Of a DNA stretch of 64,000 nucleotides, positions 48,190 through 57,183 are shown piece by piece. How positions within the stretch are numbered: the stretch's first letter is position 1; every line of letters begins with the position of its first letter. The stretch comes from JAJAZB01 sp965249815. GTDB taxonomy: Bacteria > Bacteroidota > Bacteroidia > Cytophagales > Spirosomataceae. The translations under genes and the position numbers were made by a program. Below the pieces are notes generated by a model. It ran no database searches. It was not told the DNA's origin and saw only the letters and a program-made list of their open reading frames with translations. The DNA lies in contig CBDFMV010000003.1 of the NCBI GenBank assembly GCA_965249815.1, forward strand, positions 4,154,001-4,218,000, in the 5' to 3' direction.

Positions 48190-50031
48190 CTATTGATTTT
48201 CAAGGTATAACCATTTCAGGTAAAGGGATTGTTGCTCAGGGGATGGGTTGCTTAACCGTTCGATTTTATAGGACTTGCGAGAGTTTTTGCCCAATGTAAC
48301 CCGAATGGTTTTCATCAATCCCGAACGACTAACCTGCACGGAAACCACGTCGCCGGGCTTTTTGCCGGTCAGGTAGCGGTTGAAGTCATCGGTTGCGCGA
48401 GTCCCATTCACGGCCACGATCTCGTCGTTCACATTCAGCCCGTCGGTCCAGGCGGGTGAGTCGCGCAACACGCTGTTAACGACCAGTTTGCCACTTGTGT
48501 TGCTGGCGGTTGCCCCTAAAAAAGCCTCGGTACTGCTGGCAAGTTGATCCACCACCCGGCAACCGACGTAACCAAAGTACCGGTTGTAATCGATTGGCAC
48601 CCTGCCCCAAATGTAGTCGCGAAAGAAGTCGGACAGCGAATGACCCGCTACGCTTTCCAGCGCCTGCTGAAGTTCTTCGTCGGTAAAACCCCGCTTTTGT
48701 TTTTTGTAGTACTCGTTGTACAGCAGGCGCATCACATCGTCGAGGCTTTTCTGCCCGCCCGAGCTGTGGAGAATTTCCAGATTCAGCAAATTGGCCACGA
48801 CCGCGCCCTTCAAGTAGTACGAAACGGTGCTGTTGGTGGAGTTTTCGTTGGGACGGTAGTACTTGATCCACGCGTCCCAACTGGCCTCGGTGAGCGATTG
48901 CACCCGGTTACCCGGGGTGTTTTCAGTGCCGTTGATGTCGGCCTGTACGTCCTCCAGGTACTTTTCGGGCGAAGTCAGTCCCGCGCGGCGCACGAGGTAA
49001 TTGTCGTACATGCTGGTGAACCCTTCGGCCACCCACAGCAGGTGCGTGTAATTTTCCGCGTCGTAATCGAACGGCCCAAGCGCCCGAGGCCGAATGCGCT
49101 TCACGTTCCAGAGGTGGAAATACTCGTGCGCCACCAAACTCATGAAACCAGTGTAAGCCGCTTCGGTCGCGTAAGCCGTCCGGCTCGTTTGCAGCGAGGT
49201 GGAATTGAGGTGTTCCAATCCACCGCCACCCGCAGGCAGGTGGTGAACGATGAACAGGTAATTCTGACAGGGGTGTTCCCCAACGACGGTAGCAGCGGCC
49301 TCGGTTACCCGTTTGTAATCGGCGAGCAGGCGGGTTTCGTCGTACTGGGTTTCGCCAAACATCGCCACGCGGTGCGGAACACCACTGGCCGTAAACTCCA
49401 GTACGTGGTGGGTACCAATTTCAATCGGCGAATCAACCAGCAGGTCGTAATTAGGCACCTGGTACGTAAACTCCTGCCCTGGTACTAGCAGCAATGCCGT
49501 CGAAACGGTATTCCAGTTTTTGGCCGGACGAACTGTCAGCGTCGAAGGCAAATGCTGATACTGGGGAACGTACATGAACATGCTCGCTCCGTTGACGTAT
49601 CCGTGTGTCTCGTCGAGGAAACTGGTCCGAACGGTCAGTTCGTAGGCATACACTTTATATCGAATACTCACGGTCTCCTGACCACTCCAATCGACCCGCC
49701 AGGTGTTCTTTGAAATCTTACGGGAAGGCAGGCTGGCAGCACCGCTGCGGGCGATGAACCCTTCGACGTTTTTGGCGTATTCACGAATCAGGTAAGAGCC
49801 TGGTGTCCAGACCGGCATCTTTACGTCAAGGTACCCTTGTTTTTTGAGGAGGGGATCCGTCAGGTTACTCAGGCTCAGTTCGACCTCAAAAAAATGCGTC
49901 TGGGGTTCGGGCATCGACAGCCGGTAGGAGAGGGTCGGGGTACTCATCGGGCGCTGGGCGCGGGTGGGCAGGCAGAGGAAGAAAGGGGTTGCAAAAATCA
50001 GGAAAAGCCACGCAGTACCGCGCTGGTTCAT
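48190..50031 (-). CDS. M61-family (glycyl aminopeptidase-type) metalloprotease with PDZ domain
   Basis: 613-aa exported zinc peptidase. Signal peptide at residues 1-25 (ends PTRAQ). An N-terminal beta domain is followed by the catalytic motif LVAHEYFHLWNVKRIRP (HExxH) with the third ligand in WVAEGFTSMYDNY. A PDZ domain occupies about residues 505-585 (GKLVVNSVLRDSPAWTDGLNVNDEIVAVNG). Family members cleave N-terminal Gly/Ala from peptides. It is the first gene of a pair with the NYN protein. Confidence 0.9.
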   Translation of the reverse strand: MNQRGTAWLFLIFATPFFLCLPTRAQRPMSTPTLSYRLSMPEPQTHFFEVELSLSNLTDPLLKKQGYLDVKMPVWTPGSYLIREYAKNVEGFIARSGAASLPSRKISKNTWRVDWSGQETVSIRYKVYAYELTVRTSFLDETHGYVNGASMFMYVPQYQHLPSTLTVRPAKNWNTVSTALLLVPGQEFTYQVPNYDLLVDSPIEIGTHHVLEFTASGVPHRVAMFGETQYDETRLLADYKRVTEAAATVVGEHPCQNYLFIVHHLPAGGGGLEHLNSTSLQTSRTAYATEAAYTGFMSLVAHEYFHLWNVKRIRPRALGPFDYDAENYTHLLWVAEGFTSMYDNYLVRRAGLTSPEKYLEDVQADINGTENTPGNRVQSLTEASWDAWIKYYRPNENSTNSTVSYYLKGAVVANLLNLEILHSSGGQKSLDDVMRLLYNEYYKKQKRGFTDEELQQALESVAGHSLSDFFRDYIWGRVPIDYNRYFGYVGCRVVDQLASSTEAFLGATASNTSGKLVVNSVLRDSPAWTDGLNVNDEIVAVNGTRATDDFNRYLTGKKPGDVVSVQVSRSGLMKTIRVTLGKNSRKSYKIERLSNPSPEQQSLYLKWLYLENQ

Positions 50032-50159
50032 AATTTATTTTTGAATATTTGCGTTTAAAGACGTGAAAATACGCAAACCCGCCCACCTGACCAAATCCGT
50101 TTACTTGGAACGGAAGCTAACTTTTCAACCAACGACACTGTACCCTTGTCACCTGTTCC

Positions 50160-53100
50160 ATGCGCCTGAGCCAACTCCGTCTCATTGCCAGTACGCTGCT
50201 TTCCATCAGTTGTTTCGCCACTCTTGCTCAGAATACGCTCAGTTATGAACCCGCCGCTACGCATTACCGGAACGGCCTTGAATTTGTCGCGCAGAAAAAC
50301 TACGCCGCCGCCCGGCAGGAGTTTCAGCAGTACCTCGATACGCACCGGGATGTGCTGGCCGTCAACGACCTGAACACGGTCAACGCGGAATATTACATCG
50401 CCATGACGGCGCTTTACCTGGGTTACCCGGAAGCCGAAGTACAGGCCGAGCGGTTCGTGAACAACCACGCTGAACACCCGAAAGCCAGCGAAATTTACAG
50501 CGACCTCGGTCGCTATTTTTACAACCAGCAAGCGTACGAACGCGCCATTCCGTACCTGACCCGCGCTGCCGAAGCAGGTAGTGCCGAAGCCGGTTTTAAA
50601 TTGGGCATGGCGCATTACCAACTCAAACAATTCGATCAGGCGCTGCGGGCGTTCAATGCCATAAAACAAAACGGTGCCGCCGAAACGGGTATCCCCGCCA
50701 GCTACTACGCCGGAGTCATTCAGTTTAATAACGGCGACTACGCAACGGCCTTGCAGGATTTCCGCCGCATCGAAGCCGCACCCCAGTATAAAAACGAGAT
50801 TCCTTCCTGGATTGGGCACGCCCTGTACCGCGAGGGTCAGTACGACGCCCTGCTGACGTACGCCGAACCACTCCTGAAAACACCCAAATCTGGCAAAAAA
50901 TTGGACGAACTGGCGCTGCTGACTGCCGACGTGTACGCCCAGCGCGAGGATTTCGCTCGAGCGGTTGCCCACTATAAACTGTACACCACGCTTCGCGGCA
51001 ATCGCATGCCCGCTGCTTCGGCTTACCGTTACGGCTACTCGTTGTACCGAAGCGGCGACACCAACGGAGCCGTAGCTGCCCTAAAACCCCTCGCCTCGGG
51101 CAAGGATACGTTGAGTCAGTACGCGGCCTATTACTTAGGCATCGCGTATTTGAACGCCGAAAACCTGCCGTCGGCACTGGCGGCGCTGGATCAGGCCCGC
51201 CGATTGAGTTTCAACAAATCGGTGCAGGAAGACGCGGCCTTCAACCACGCCAAAGTTCAACTGGATATGAACAACGGGGCCGAGGCCATTCGGGAATTAA
51301 AAGAATTTCACCAGACCTACCCGCAGAGCCGGTACAAAGCCGACGCCGAGGAACTGCTCGGCGATGCGTTTGACGTGACCAATGATTACGCCGGGGCGTT
51401 GAATTACTACGAAAGCCAGATCCCGCGAAATCCTGCCGTCCGGAATAAGTACCAGAAAACGGCCTACAAACAAGCCACCAGCGATTACAACGCTGAGCGG
51501 TACCCATCGGCGGTGTCGTTTTTCGACAAATCGTTGCAGTATCCGGCGGATGCGTCGTTGAAAACGGCAGCGCAGTTCTGGAAAGCCGAAGCTCTTTCGG
51601 CGGACCGGCAGTTCGCGCAGGCGATACCGATTTACAATCAACTGCTTGCCAGCCGAGAGCCCACACCGAATCTTGCTGATTATCAGTTGAAAAGTCGCTA
51701 CGCGCTTGGCTACGCCTACTACAACACAAACGAGTACGACAAGGCCAACGCCCAGTTTCGGGCGTATGCGCTGGGACTCAAGGCCTCACCCGACAAAGGC
51801 AATTTTGAAGACGCTCTGTTGCGCCTGGCTGACACGTATTTCGTGGCTAAAAACTACGACGAGGCGCTCAAAACTTACGAGCAGGTGATTTCGCAGGGGA
51901 AAAATGACAAAGATTACGCCACGTACCAGAAGGGCATCATCCTCGAATACCTCAACCGCGACAACGAAGCTAAAGCCGCCTTCGAGCGCGTTTTGGCGCA
52001 GTACGCCACCTCGCGTTACGCCGATGATGCGTTGTTTCAACTGGGCATGGTCGATTTTAACAACGTCAATTACCAGGTTGCCCTCCGGCAGTTCACGCGC
52101 CTGATTCAGGAGAAACCCAAAAGTGCGCTGGTACCCATCACCTTGTTGCGCCGGGCCATTGCCTACACCAACCTGAAGCAATACGACGAGGCCATCACCG
52201 ATTATCGCCTTATCCTGAACAAATACCCCAACTCGCGCAGCGCCGAACCGGCCTTGCTGGGTTTGCAGGACGTGCTCAACACGGCGGGACGGCCCGAAGA
52301 ATTTGCCACTGAACTCGACAAGTATAAGCGCAACAATCCTGGTGACGAGTCGCTGGAAAAGATTGAGTTCGAGAGCGCTAAAAACCTGTATTTCAACGAA
52401 AAATATCCAGCATCGGTCACGGCGCTGCTCAATTTCATGAAGAGTTACCCCGCCAGTACGCTCAACCTGGAAGGAAAATATTACCTCGCCGACGCCTATT
52501 TCCGCACAGGCGACGCGACCAGTGCCCTCCGTTACTATTACCAGGTTATAGCCGACAACCGAACGTCTTTCGTGAACCGGTCGGCGGCACGGGCTGCGGA
52601 ATTGGAGACCGGTCAACGCAACTTTCCACGCGCCATCCGCAATTACCACGTGCTGATGGGCGCTGCGGCCAACAAGAAAGAAATTGTAACGGCCTGGGCT
52701 GGCTTGATGGATGCATACTTTCAGACGCAGAAATACGATTCCTCGGCTGTGTACGCCCGCGAAATCCTCAACGGCGGGGACGTTCTGTTTGGTGCAAAGA
52801 ACCGCGCCCAGTTGTATTTGGGCAAAAACCTGCTCGCGCAGGGAAACAGCAAACGGGCCGTCGAAGAACTGGAGAAAGCTTCGGGGATGGCGAAAGACGC
52901 CAATGGAGCCGAGGCGAAATTCCTGATTGCCAAATCTTATTACGACGAAAAGAAGTATCAGGAAGCGTACGAGAAGCTCGACGAGCTCCAAACCCAGTTT
53001 CCCGACCAGGGCAAGTGGCGCGACCAGGGGTATTTGCTGCTCTCCGACGTGTACGTGGGTAAAAACGATGCTTTCAACGCCAAAGCCATTCTGAATTCCA

Positions 53101-53180
53101 TCATCGAAAATGCCGACGACAAAGTCGTGGTCGAGGAAGCCCGCCGGAAGTTGGCCCTGTTGGATTCAAAACAGAATTGA
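50160..53180 (+). CDS. 1006-aa exported TPR protein
   Basis: Exported protein with a signal peptide (about 24 residues, ending TLAQ) and some 20 TPR/Sel1-like helix pairs across the whole length, such as GRYFYNQQAYERAIPYLTRA, RYALGYAYYNTNEYDKANAQF and RRAIAYTNLKQYDEAITDY. No enzymatic domain. It resembles large periplasmic TPR scaffolds of Bacteroidota that sit next to a barrel protein and a SPOR protein. The next gene starts in its TGA (TGATG at 53178-53182), so translation is coupled. A TACCCTTG (one mismatch to the -7 consensus) lies 11 bases before the ATG. Confidence 0.85.
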   Translation: MRLSQLRLIASTLLSISCFATLAQNTLSYEPAATHYRNGLEFVAQKNYAAARQEFQQYLDTHRDVLAVNDLNTVNAEYYIAMTALYLGYPEAEVQAERFVNNHAEHPKASEIYSDLGRYFYNQQAYERAIPYLTRAAEAGSAEAGFKLGMAHYQLKQFDQALRAFNAIKQNGAAETGIPASYYAGVIQFNNGDYATALQDFRRIEAAPQYKNEIPSWIGHALYREGQYDALLTYAEPLLKTPKSGKKLDELALLTADVYAQREDFARAVAHYKLYTTLRGNRMPAASAYRYGYSLYRSGDTNGAVAALKPLASGKDTLSQYAAYYLGIAYLNAENLPSALAALDQARRLSFNKSVQEDAAFNHAKVQLDMNNGAEAIRELKEFHQTYPQSRYKADAEELLGDAFDVTNDYAGALNYYESQIPRNPAVRNKYQKTAYKQATSDYNAERYPSAVSFFDKSLQYPADASLKTAAQFWKAEALSADRQFAQAIPIYNQLLASREPTPNLADYQLKSRYALGYAYYNTNEYDKANAQFRAYALGLKASPDKGNFEDALLRLADTYFVAKNYDEALKTYEQVISQGKNDKDYATYQKGIILEYLNRDNEAKAAFERVLAQYATSRYADDALFQLGMVDFNNVNYQVALRQFTRLIQEKPKSALVPITLLRRAIAYTNLKQYDEAITDYRLILNKYPNSRSAEPALLGLQDVLNTAGRPEEFATELDKYKRNNPGDESLEKIEFESAKNLYFNEKYPASVTALLNFMKSYPASTLNLEGKYYLADAYFRTGDATSALRYYYQVIADNRTSFVNRSAARAAELETGQRNFPRAIRNYHVLMGAAANKKEIVTAWAGLMDAYFQTQKYDSSAVYAREILNGGDVLFGAKNRAQLYLGKNLLAQGNSKRAVEELEKASGMAKDANGAEAKFLIAKSYYDEKKYQEAYEKLDELQTQFPDQGKWRDQGYLLLSDVYVGKNDAFNAKAILNSIIENADDKVVVEEARRKLALLDSKQN

Positions 53181-54886
53181 TGTACCCTCTCACCGTGTTG
53201 TTCATGCTGTTACGCCCCAGTGCCTTTTGTGTAGTGCTTGTTTTCGCCACGTTGACTACCTATGCCCAGCGACCGACCCGACCCGGAAATGCAACCCCCG
53301 GCGATGGGCAGGTCGAGGACGCGGAAATCACCATCGAGAAGGACCGGAAGATCGAATTGCCGCAGCAAAATCGGAATTTCGAGAAAATACCCCCGCTGTC
53401 CACCACGAAGGGTGACTCAAAAATAACCTATCAGTTTCCCGACCGTAAATTGAGTGTGGGCAACCCACGCTTCAACCCCACGGTGCAGCCGTTGCCTTCC
53501 CAGGCTGAAGACGAGGGGGGGTATACCAACTACCTCCGGGTTGGGGCAGGAAACTACGGCCGGATTCTGGCTGAAGGAAACCTGAATTCTCGCGCTGACT
53601 TGCCCTACGGTGTTACCATCAAATTCAGGCACAATTCGACGGCTACCGGACCGGTAGACGATAAAAACTCGGCTACCAGCGAGCAAATGGTGTCGCTTGG
53701 GGGCAAATACCTGAGTACTAACTTCAAACTTGATGGAACCCTTGGGTACGACCGTAGTCAGTTTTACTTTTATGGCTACCGGCGCGGCCTGAACCTGCCG
53801 ACGCCAGAGCGTCGGAATATTGAGCAGGTGCTGAGTAAATTTTCGGCCGGAGTTGGGATTGAAAACACCAATCAGGCCGCCCTCATCGATTATTCGCTTC
53901 GTACCAAAATCACGTCGCTAACGACCCGGACTACCGCAACGGAACTGGATTGGGGCACCAATTTCAAAGCGACCTGGCCGCTAAGCGACCATTTTTTGGC
54001 GCACCTCGCCGCCGACGCGTACGTGACCCAGCGGACGGACAGCCTGACCGACAACCGGAATCTGTTTCGGGTTAAACCGACTTTTCAGTATAAAAGCGAT
54101 CAGTTCAACGTGACGGTCGGCTTCAACGCCGTCCACGAGACCGACGCTCGTCAGAAGATTGCCGCCACGCACGGGTACCCCGTGGTGAATGTCGATTTTG
54201 CCCCATCACCCGCATTGCATTTCTTCGTCGGTTTCGATGGCGATGTCGTGCGCAACACACTCACGAATTTCCTGACGGAGAATGAGTTTTTGGTCCGTAA
54301 AGTCACGTTGCTGAACAGCAACAGGTTGCGTGAATTTTACGGAGGATCGAAAGGAAGGATTGCCGGAGGGTTCAGCTACGAAGCCAGGATTGGGCTGGCC
54401 ACGTACCGCAACCTTTACGTCTTCAACAACGCCAAACCTGACACGTCGCGTTTTGAAATCCTGTATGATTCCGGCGAGAGCAACGTCCTGAACGTGACGG
54501 CTCAACTCAATTACCAATCGGGGGAACTCTGGCGATCGTTTCTAAAGCTCGATGCGTTCAGCTACAGCCTGAAAACGCTCGAGAAGCCCTGGCACCGGCC
54601 CGCGTTTACCCTCAACTGGAACAACACAATTACAGTATCCAAAAAGCTGATAATCAATGCAGACGCTTACTTTCTGGCGGGCCTGAGCTCAAAGAACTTC
54701 GTTAGCAACCGTGTAGCTCAGTTGCCGAACATTCTCGATTTGAACCTGAAGACGACCTACCTGCTCACGGACCGGTTCGCGGCTTTTGTTTCTTTGAACA
54801 ACTTGCTCGGTAAAAACTACGAACGATATCAGTACTATCCCCGGCAGGGCCTCAATTTTCTGGTGGGGGTGTCGTACTCATTTTAA
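53180..54886 (+). CDS. Outer-membrane beta-barrel protein, TonB-receptor-like without plug
   Basis: 568-aa protein with a signal peptide (ending TYAQ) and a proline/glutamate-rich periplasmic stretch (about 30-110). Many amphipathic strands follow in the pattern of an outer-membrane barrel (YTNYLRVGAGNYGRILAEG, TDRFAAFVSLNNLLGKNYERYQYYPRQGLNFLVGVSYSF with a terminal Phe). No TonB box, CarboxypepD or plug domain is seen, so it is not a normal SusC-type importer. The last strands resemble TonB-dependent receptors. Coupled to the TPR gene; together they may form an envelope complex. Confidence 0.75.
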   Translation: MYPLTVLFMLLRPSAFCVVLVFATLTTYAQRPTRPGNATPGDGQVEDAEITIEKDRKIELPQQNRNFEKIPPLSTTKGDSKITYQFPDRKLSVGNPRFNPTVQPLPSQAEDEGGYTNYLRVGAGNYGRILAEGNLNSRADLPYGVTIKFRHNSTATGPVDDKNSATSEQMVSLGGKYLSTNFKLDGTLGYDRSQFYFYGYRRGLNLPTPERRNIEQVLSKFSAGVGIENTNQAALIDYSLRTKITSLTTRTTATELDWGTNFKATWPLSDHFLAHLAADAYVTQRTDSLTDNRNLFRVKPTFQYKSDQFNVTVGFNAVHETDARQKIAATHGYPVVNVDFAPSPALHFFVGFDGDVVRNTLTNFLTENEFLVRKVTLLNSNRLREFYGGSKGRIAGGFSYEARIGLATYRNLYVFNNAKPDTSRFEILYDSGESNVLNVTAQLNYQSGELWRSFLKLDAFSYSLKTLEKPWHRPAFTLNWNNTITVSKKLIINADAYFLAGLSSKNFVSNRVAQLPNILDLNLKTTYLLTDRFAAFVSLNNLLGKNYERYQYYPRQGLNFLVGVSYSF

Positions 54887-54920
54887 GGTGTAAAGTTTGA
54901 TGAAAACCGATTGTTCCATC

Positions 54921-54950
54921 TTGGAATTTTGGGTAAAATCTGTAACCTTG
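54921..54950 (+). promoter_or_regulatory. Candidate promoter of the HU/SPOR gene
   Basis: TTG (54921-54923), 19 bases, TAACCTTG (54943-54950; one mismatch to TAnnTTTG), 32 bases before the ATG at 54983. Confidence 0.45.
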
Positions 54951-54982
54951 CAGGCACTGTTTCCCCCTTCATTCCTACGCCC

Positions 54983-56164
54983 ATGGCCTCGATACCTGAA
55001 CACATCAAAAACCTGCTTTTTGAGCAGGATTGCGTGGTAGTGCCCGATTTCGGCGGATTCATCACCAATTTTCATGGGGCTATCATTCACGAACGCAATG
55101 GGATTTTTCTACCCCCGCGCAAGCGCATCGCTTTTAACGAAATTCTGCAGTTCGACGACGGGCTGTTGACGAGCTACATCGCCCGGAAGGAGACGCACAG
55201 CCGGGAAGAAGCGCTCCATAAAATTCGCTCCTTTTCAGCAAACCTCTGGAAAGAGCTGAAAGTACGAAAGAGTTTTCGATTCGAGAATCTGGGCGTTTTC
55301 ACCCTCAACTCGGAAGGTAAACTTGTTTTTGAGCCTGAGCACCGGATTAACTTCCACGCTGAAAGCTTTGGCATGGCTGCGGTCCCGACCAGGACGTTCG
55401 CCAAAATAGACAGGTCGCTGGAAACTGGCAGGTCAATTTCGACCGGACTAACGCACGCCTCACCTGTTTTGGAGGTCGTTACGGAAGAGGTGGCAGACGA
55501 AACTCCAATAATTGAATTTCCGAACAGTAGAAGGTGGTTGACTCTCCCTAATGTCGCGGCTTCGGCGGGAATCGTGCTGCTCAGTCTGGTTGGGTGGGTT
55601 TGGCTCGATAGCAGCAACTCTTCGTTGAGTAGTCTTAACCCCCTCTCGATTTTAGATATACGGGAGTGGTTTCCAATCAAAACGCACCCCAAATCCGTTG
55701 GCTCGGTACCAGCCCTAAACCCTTCGGTGGTTCAGAAAAGCAGCGAAGTGCCAGTTAAACCGAGTTTGGATGTACACCCTGTCAGCGAACCAGCACCAAT
55801 ACGGTCTGCTTCCCCAGCTGAGGTAAAGAGTGAGGAGGCTTCGAAACCGGTTCGATCGTCCAGAACAGGTGCTTTTTCGATTTTTCGCATGCCCGTCAGA
55901 ACAGGTGCTGAGAAAATAAGAACCACCGCTGGGCGTTACTATGTCATCGCGGGCGGCTTCGGCAAAGAGGCGAATGCCCGAAAACTGGTGCACCAGTTAA
56001 AAAGCAAAGGCTTCGAGAACGCGACAATCCTGTATCCGGCCAAGGCCGTCGGATTAGTTAAAGTAGGAGTCGGTGCTATGGAAACGAGTGAGCAGGCCTT
56101 TTCTACCGCCGAGCAGGTTCGCACTGCGCTGAGGAGTTCGGTGTGGATTTTAAAATCAAAGTGA
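54983..56164 (+). CDS. HU-CCDC81 domain / membrane helix / SPOR domain protein
   Basis: 393 aa. Residues 1-130 match the paired HU-like CCDC81 prokaryotic domains (SIPEHIKNLLFEQDCVVVPDFGGFITNF; KELKVRKSFRFENLGVFTLNSEGKLVF). A single membrane helix lies at about 190-208 (NVAASAGIVLLSLVGWVWL). A low-complexity Pro/Ser/Val linker spans about 210-315, and a SPOR domain ends the protein (YYVIAGGFGKEANARKLVHQL to SSVWILKSK). The topology would put the HU-like part in the cytoplasm and the SPOR domain, which binds denuded septal peptidoglycan in relatives, in the periplasm. The ATG at 54983 fits the promoter and the family start. Confidence 0.85.
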   Translation: MASIPEHIKNLLFEQDCVVVPDFGGFITNFHGAIIHERNGIFLPPRKRIAFNEILQFDDGLLTSYIARKETHSREEALHKIRSFSANLWKELKVRKSFRFENLGVFTLNSEGKLVFEPEHRINFHAESFGMAAVPTRTFAKIDRSLETGRSISTGLTHASPVLEVVTEEVADETPIIEFPNSRRWLTLPNVAASAGIVLLSLVGWVWLDSSNSSLSSLNPLSILDIREWFPIKTHPKSVGSVPALNPSVVQKSSEVPVKPSLDVHPVSEPAPIRSASPAEVKSEEASKPVRSSRTGAFSIFRMPVRTGAEKIRTTAGRYYVIAGGFGKEANARKLVHQLKSKGFENATILYPAKAVGLVKVGVGAMETSEQAFSTAEQVRTALRSSVWILKSK

Positions 56165-56167
56165 CGC

Positions 56168-57133
56168 ATGGCGATCGAAGTGCTCAGCCAGAAGGAACGT
56201 GAAAACCGGAATGTAGCCCTGGTTACAACGCTGGTCTTTCACGTTCTTTTATTGTTATTGCTTTTCTTTATCAAAGCGTGGCAAGATTCCAGGCTACCTA
56301 TCCAGGATGCGGGAATTGAATTGAATTTTGGCCTCGATAATGTGGGTAGTGGGGATGTCCAGACACGCAATCGCCCCAGCCTGCTGAAGAACCGGGAGGA
56401 ATCTCAGCCAGCCCCCGCCGAAAAAAAACAGCCTGACCCGATGAAGCGAGTTGAGCGGGAACAGCCGAAAGTAGAGCCCGTCAAAGCCACAAAAGCAAAA
56501 GTAGAGGAGCAGGCTGAGGTAACTAGTAAGGTAGAAAGCCCGGTAAAGGTGGTTGAAAAGCCAGCTAAAAAGCTGGAGCCAACACCCGTGCCCAAGACCG
56601 AGCCTAAGTCGGTGGTAACAGCCAAACCGGTGGAAGCGCCACCCCGTCAGGCCGACGCCCGGACGATTTACAAAAAGAGTGGCGTTGGTTCTGGTTCGTC
56701 AGGAACGGGCAATAGTGGAAATGGAACTGTTGGGTCGAATCCCAATCCGGGAGGAAATAACAATGGCGACGATCCAAGTGGTGTAGGCGACAAGGGTAGC
56801 CCGGAGGGAAAGCTGGACGCTAAGGCGCTTTACGGGAAAGCGGGGAGTGGTGGGAGTGGCGGTTCATCGCTCAGTTTGACTGGCTGGACTTGGTCGAGTC
56901 GCCCGGTTGTAAATGACCCGTCCTCAGAAACGGGTAAAATAGTGATTCAAATCAAAGTGGACGAACAAGGTGAGTTGATTTCCGTTAAAATTATTGAGAA
57001 AACGGTTAGTCAATCCGTTGCTGACATTTACAAACGAGCAGTTGAGCGCTTGTCATTTGTACCTACCAATTCTGCTGGGGTGAGGCCTTCGCAGTCTGCG
57101 GGAACGATCACCTTCATAATTCGTTCACGCTGA
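56168..57133 (+). CDS. TonB-like energy-transducer protein
   Basis: 321-aa inner-membrane-anchored protein. One helix (about 16-38, VALVTTLVFHVLLLLLLFFI) starts after a charged N-terminus. A Pro/Lys/Glu/Val-rich periplasmic rod (about 80-165) and a Gly/Ser/Asn-rich stretch (about 175-235) follow. The C-terminal about 85 residues form a TonB-like domain (GKIVIQIKVDEQGELISVKII to FVPTNSAGVRPSQSAGTITFIIRS). The usual YP motif is absent. No exbB/exbD flank it. It begins three bases after the SPOR gene stop, so the two are cotranscribed. Confidence 0.8.
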   Translation: MAIEVLSQKERENRNVALVTTLVFHVLLLLLLFFIKAWQDSRLPIQDAGIELNFGLDNVGSGDVQTRNRPSLLKNREESQPAPAEKKQPDPMKRVEREQPKVEPVKATKAKVEEQAEVTSKVESPVKVVEKPAKKLEPTPVPKTEPKSVVTAKPVEAPPRQADARTIYKKSGVGSGSSGTGNSGNGTVGSNPNPGGNNNGDDPSGVGDKGSPEGKLDAKALYGKAGSGGSGGSSLSLTGWTWSSRPVVNDPSSETGKIVIQIKVDEQGELISVKIIEKTVSQSVADIYKRAVERLSFVPTNSAGVRPSQSAGTITFIIRSR

Positions 57134-57150
57134 TAAGTCAACACTGATTG

Positions 57151-57183
57151 GACGCACCTCAGGCAGGGTGCGTCCTGTTTTTT
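57151..57183 (+). terminator. Terminator ending at the base before the folC start
   Basis: GGACGCACC / GGTGCGTCC, 9 bp perfect, 8-nt loop, then TGTTTTT; the next three bases (57184-57186) are the folC ATG. Confidence 0.8.

Noticed and set aside
51786..52991. 401-codon minus-strand open frame
   Set aside because: Antisense of the 1006-aa TPR gene; no independent signals.
54887..54982. N-terminal extension of the HU/SPOR protein from a TTG at 54911
   Set aside because: The extension covers the promoter-like sequence and lacks family similarity; ATG 54983 fits the domain start.
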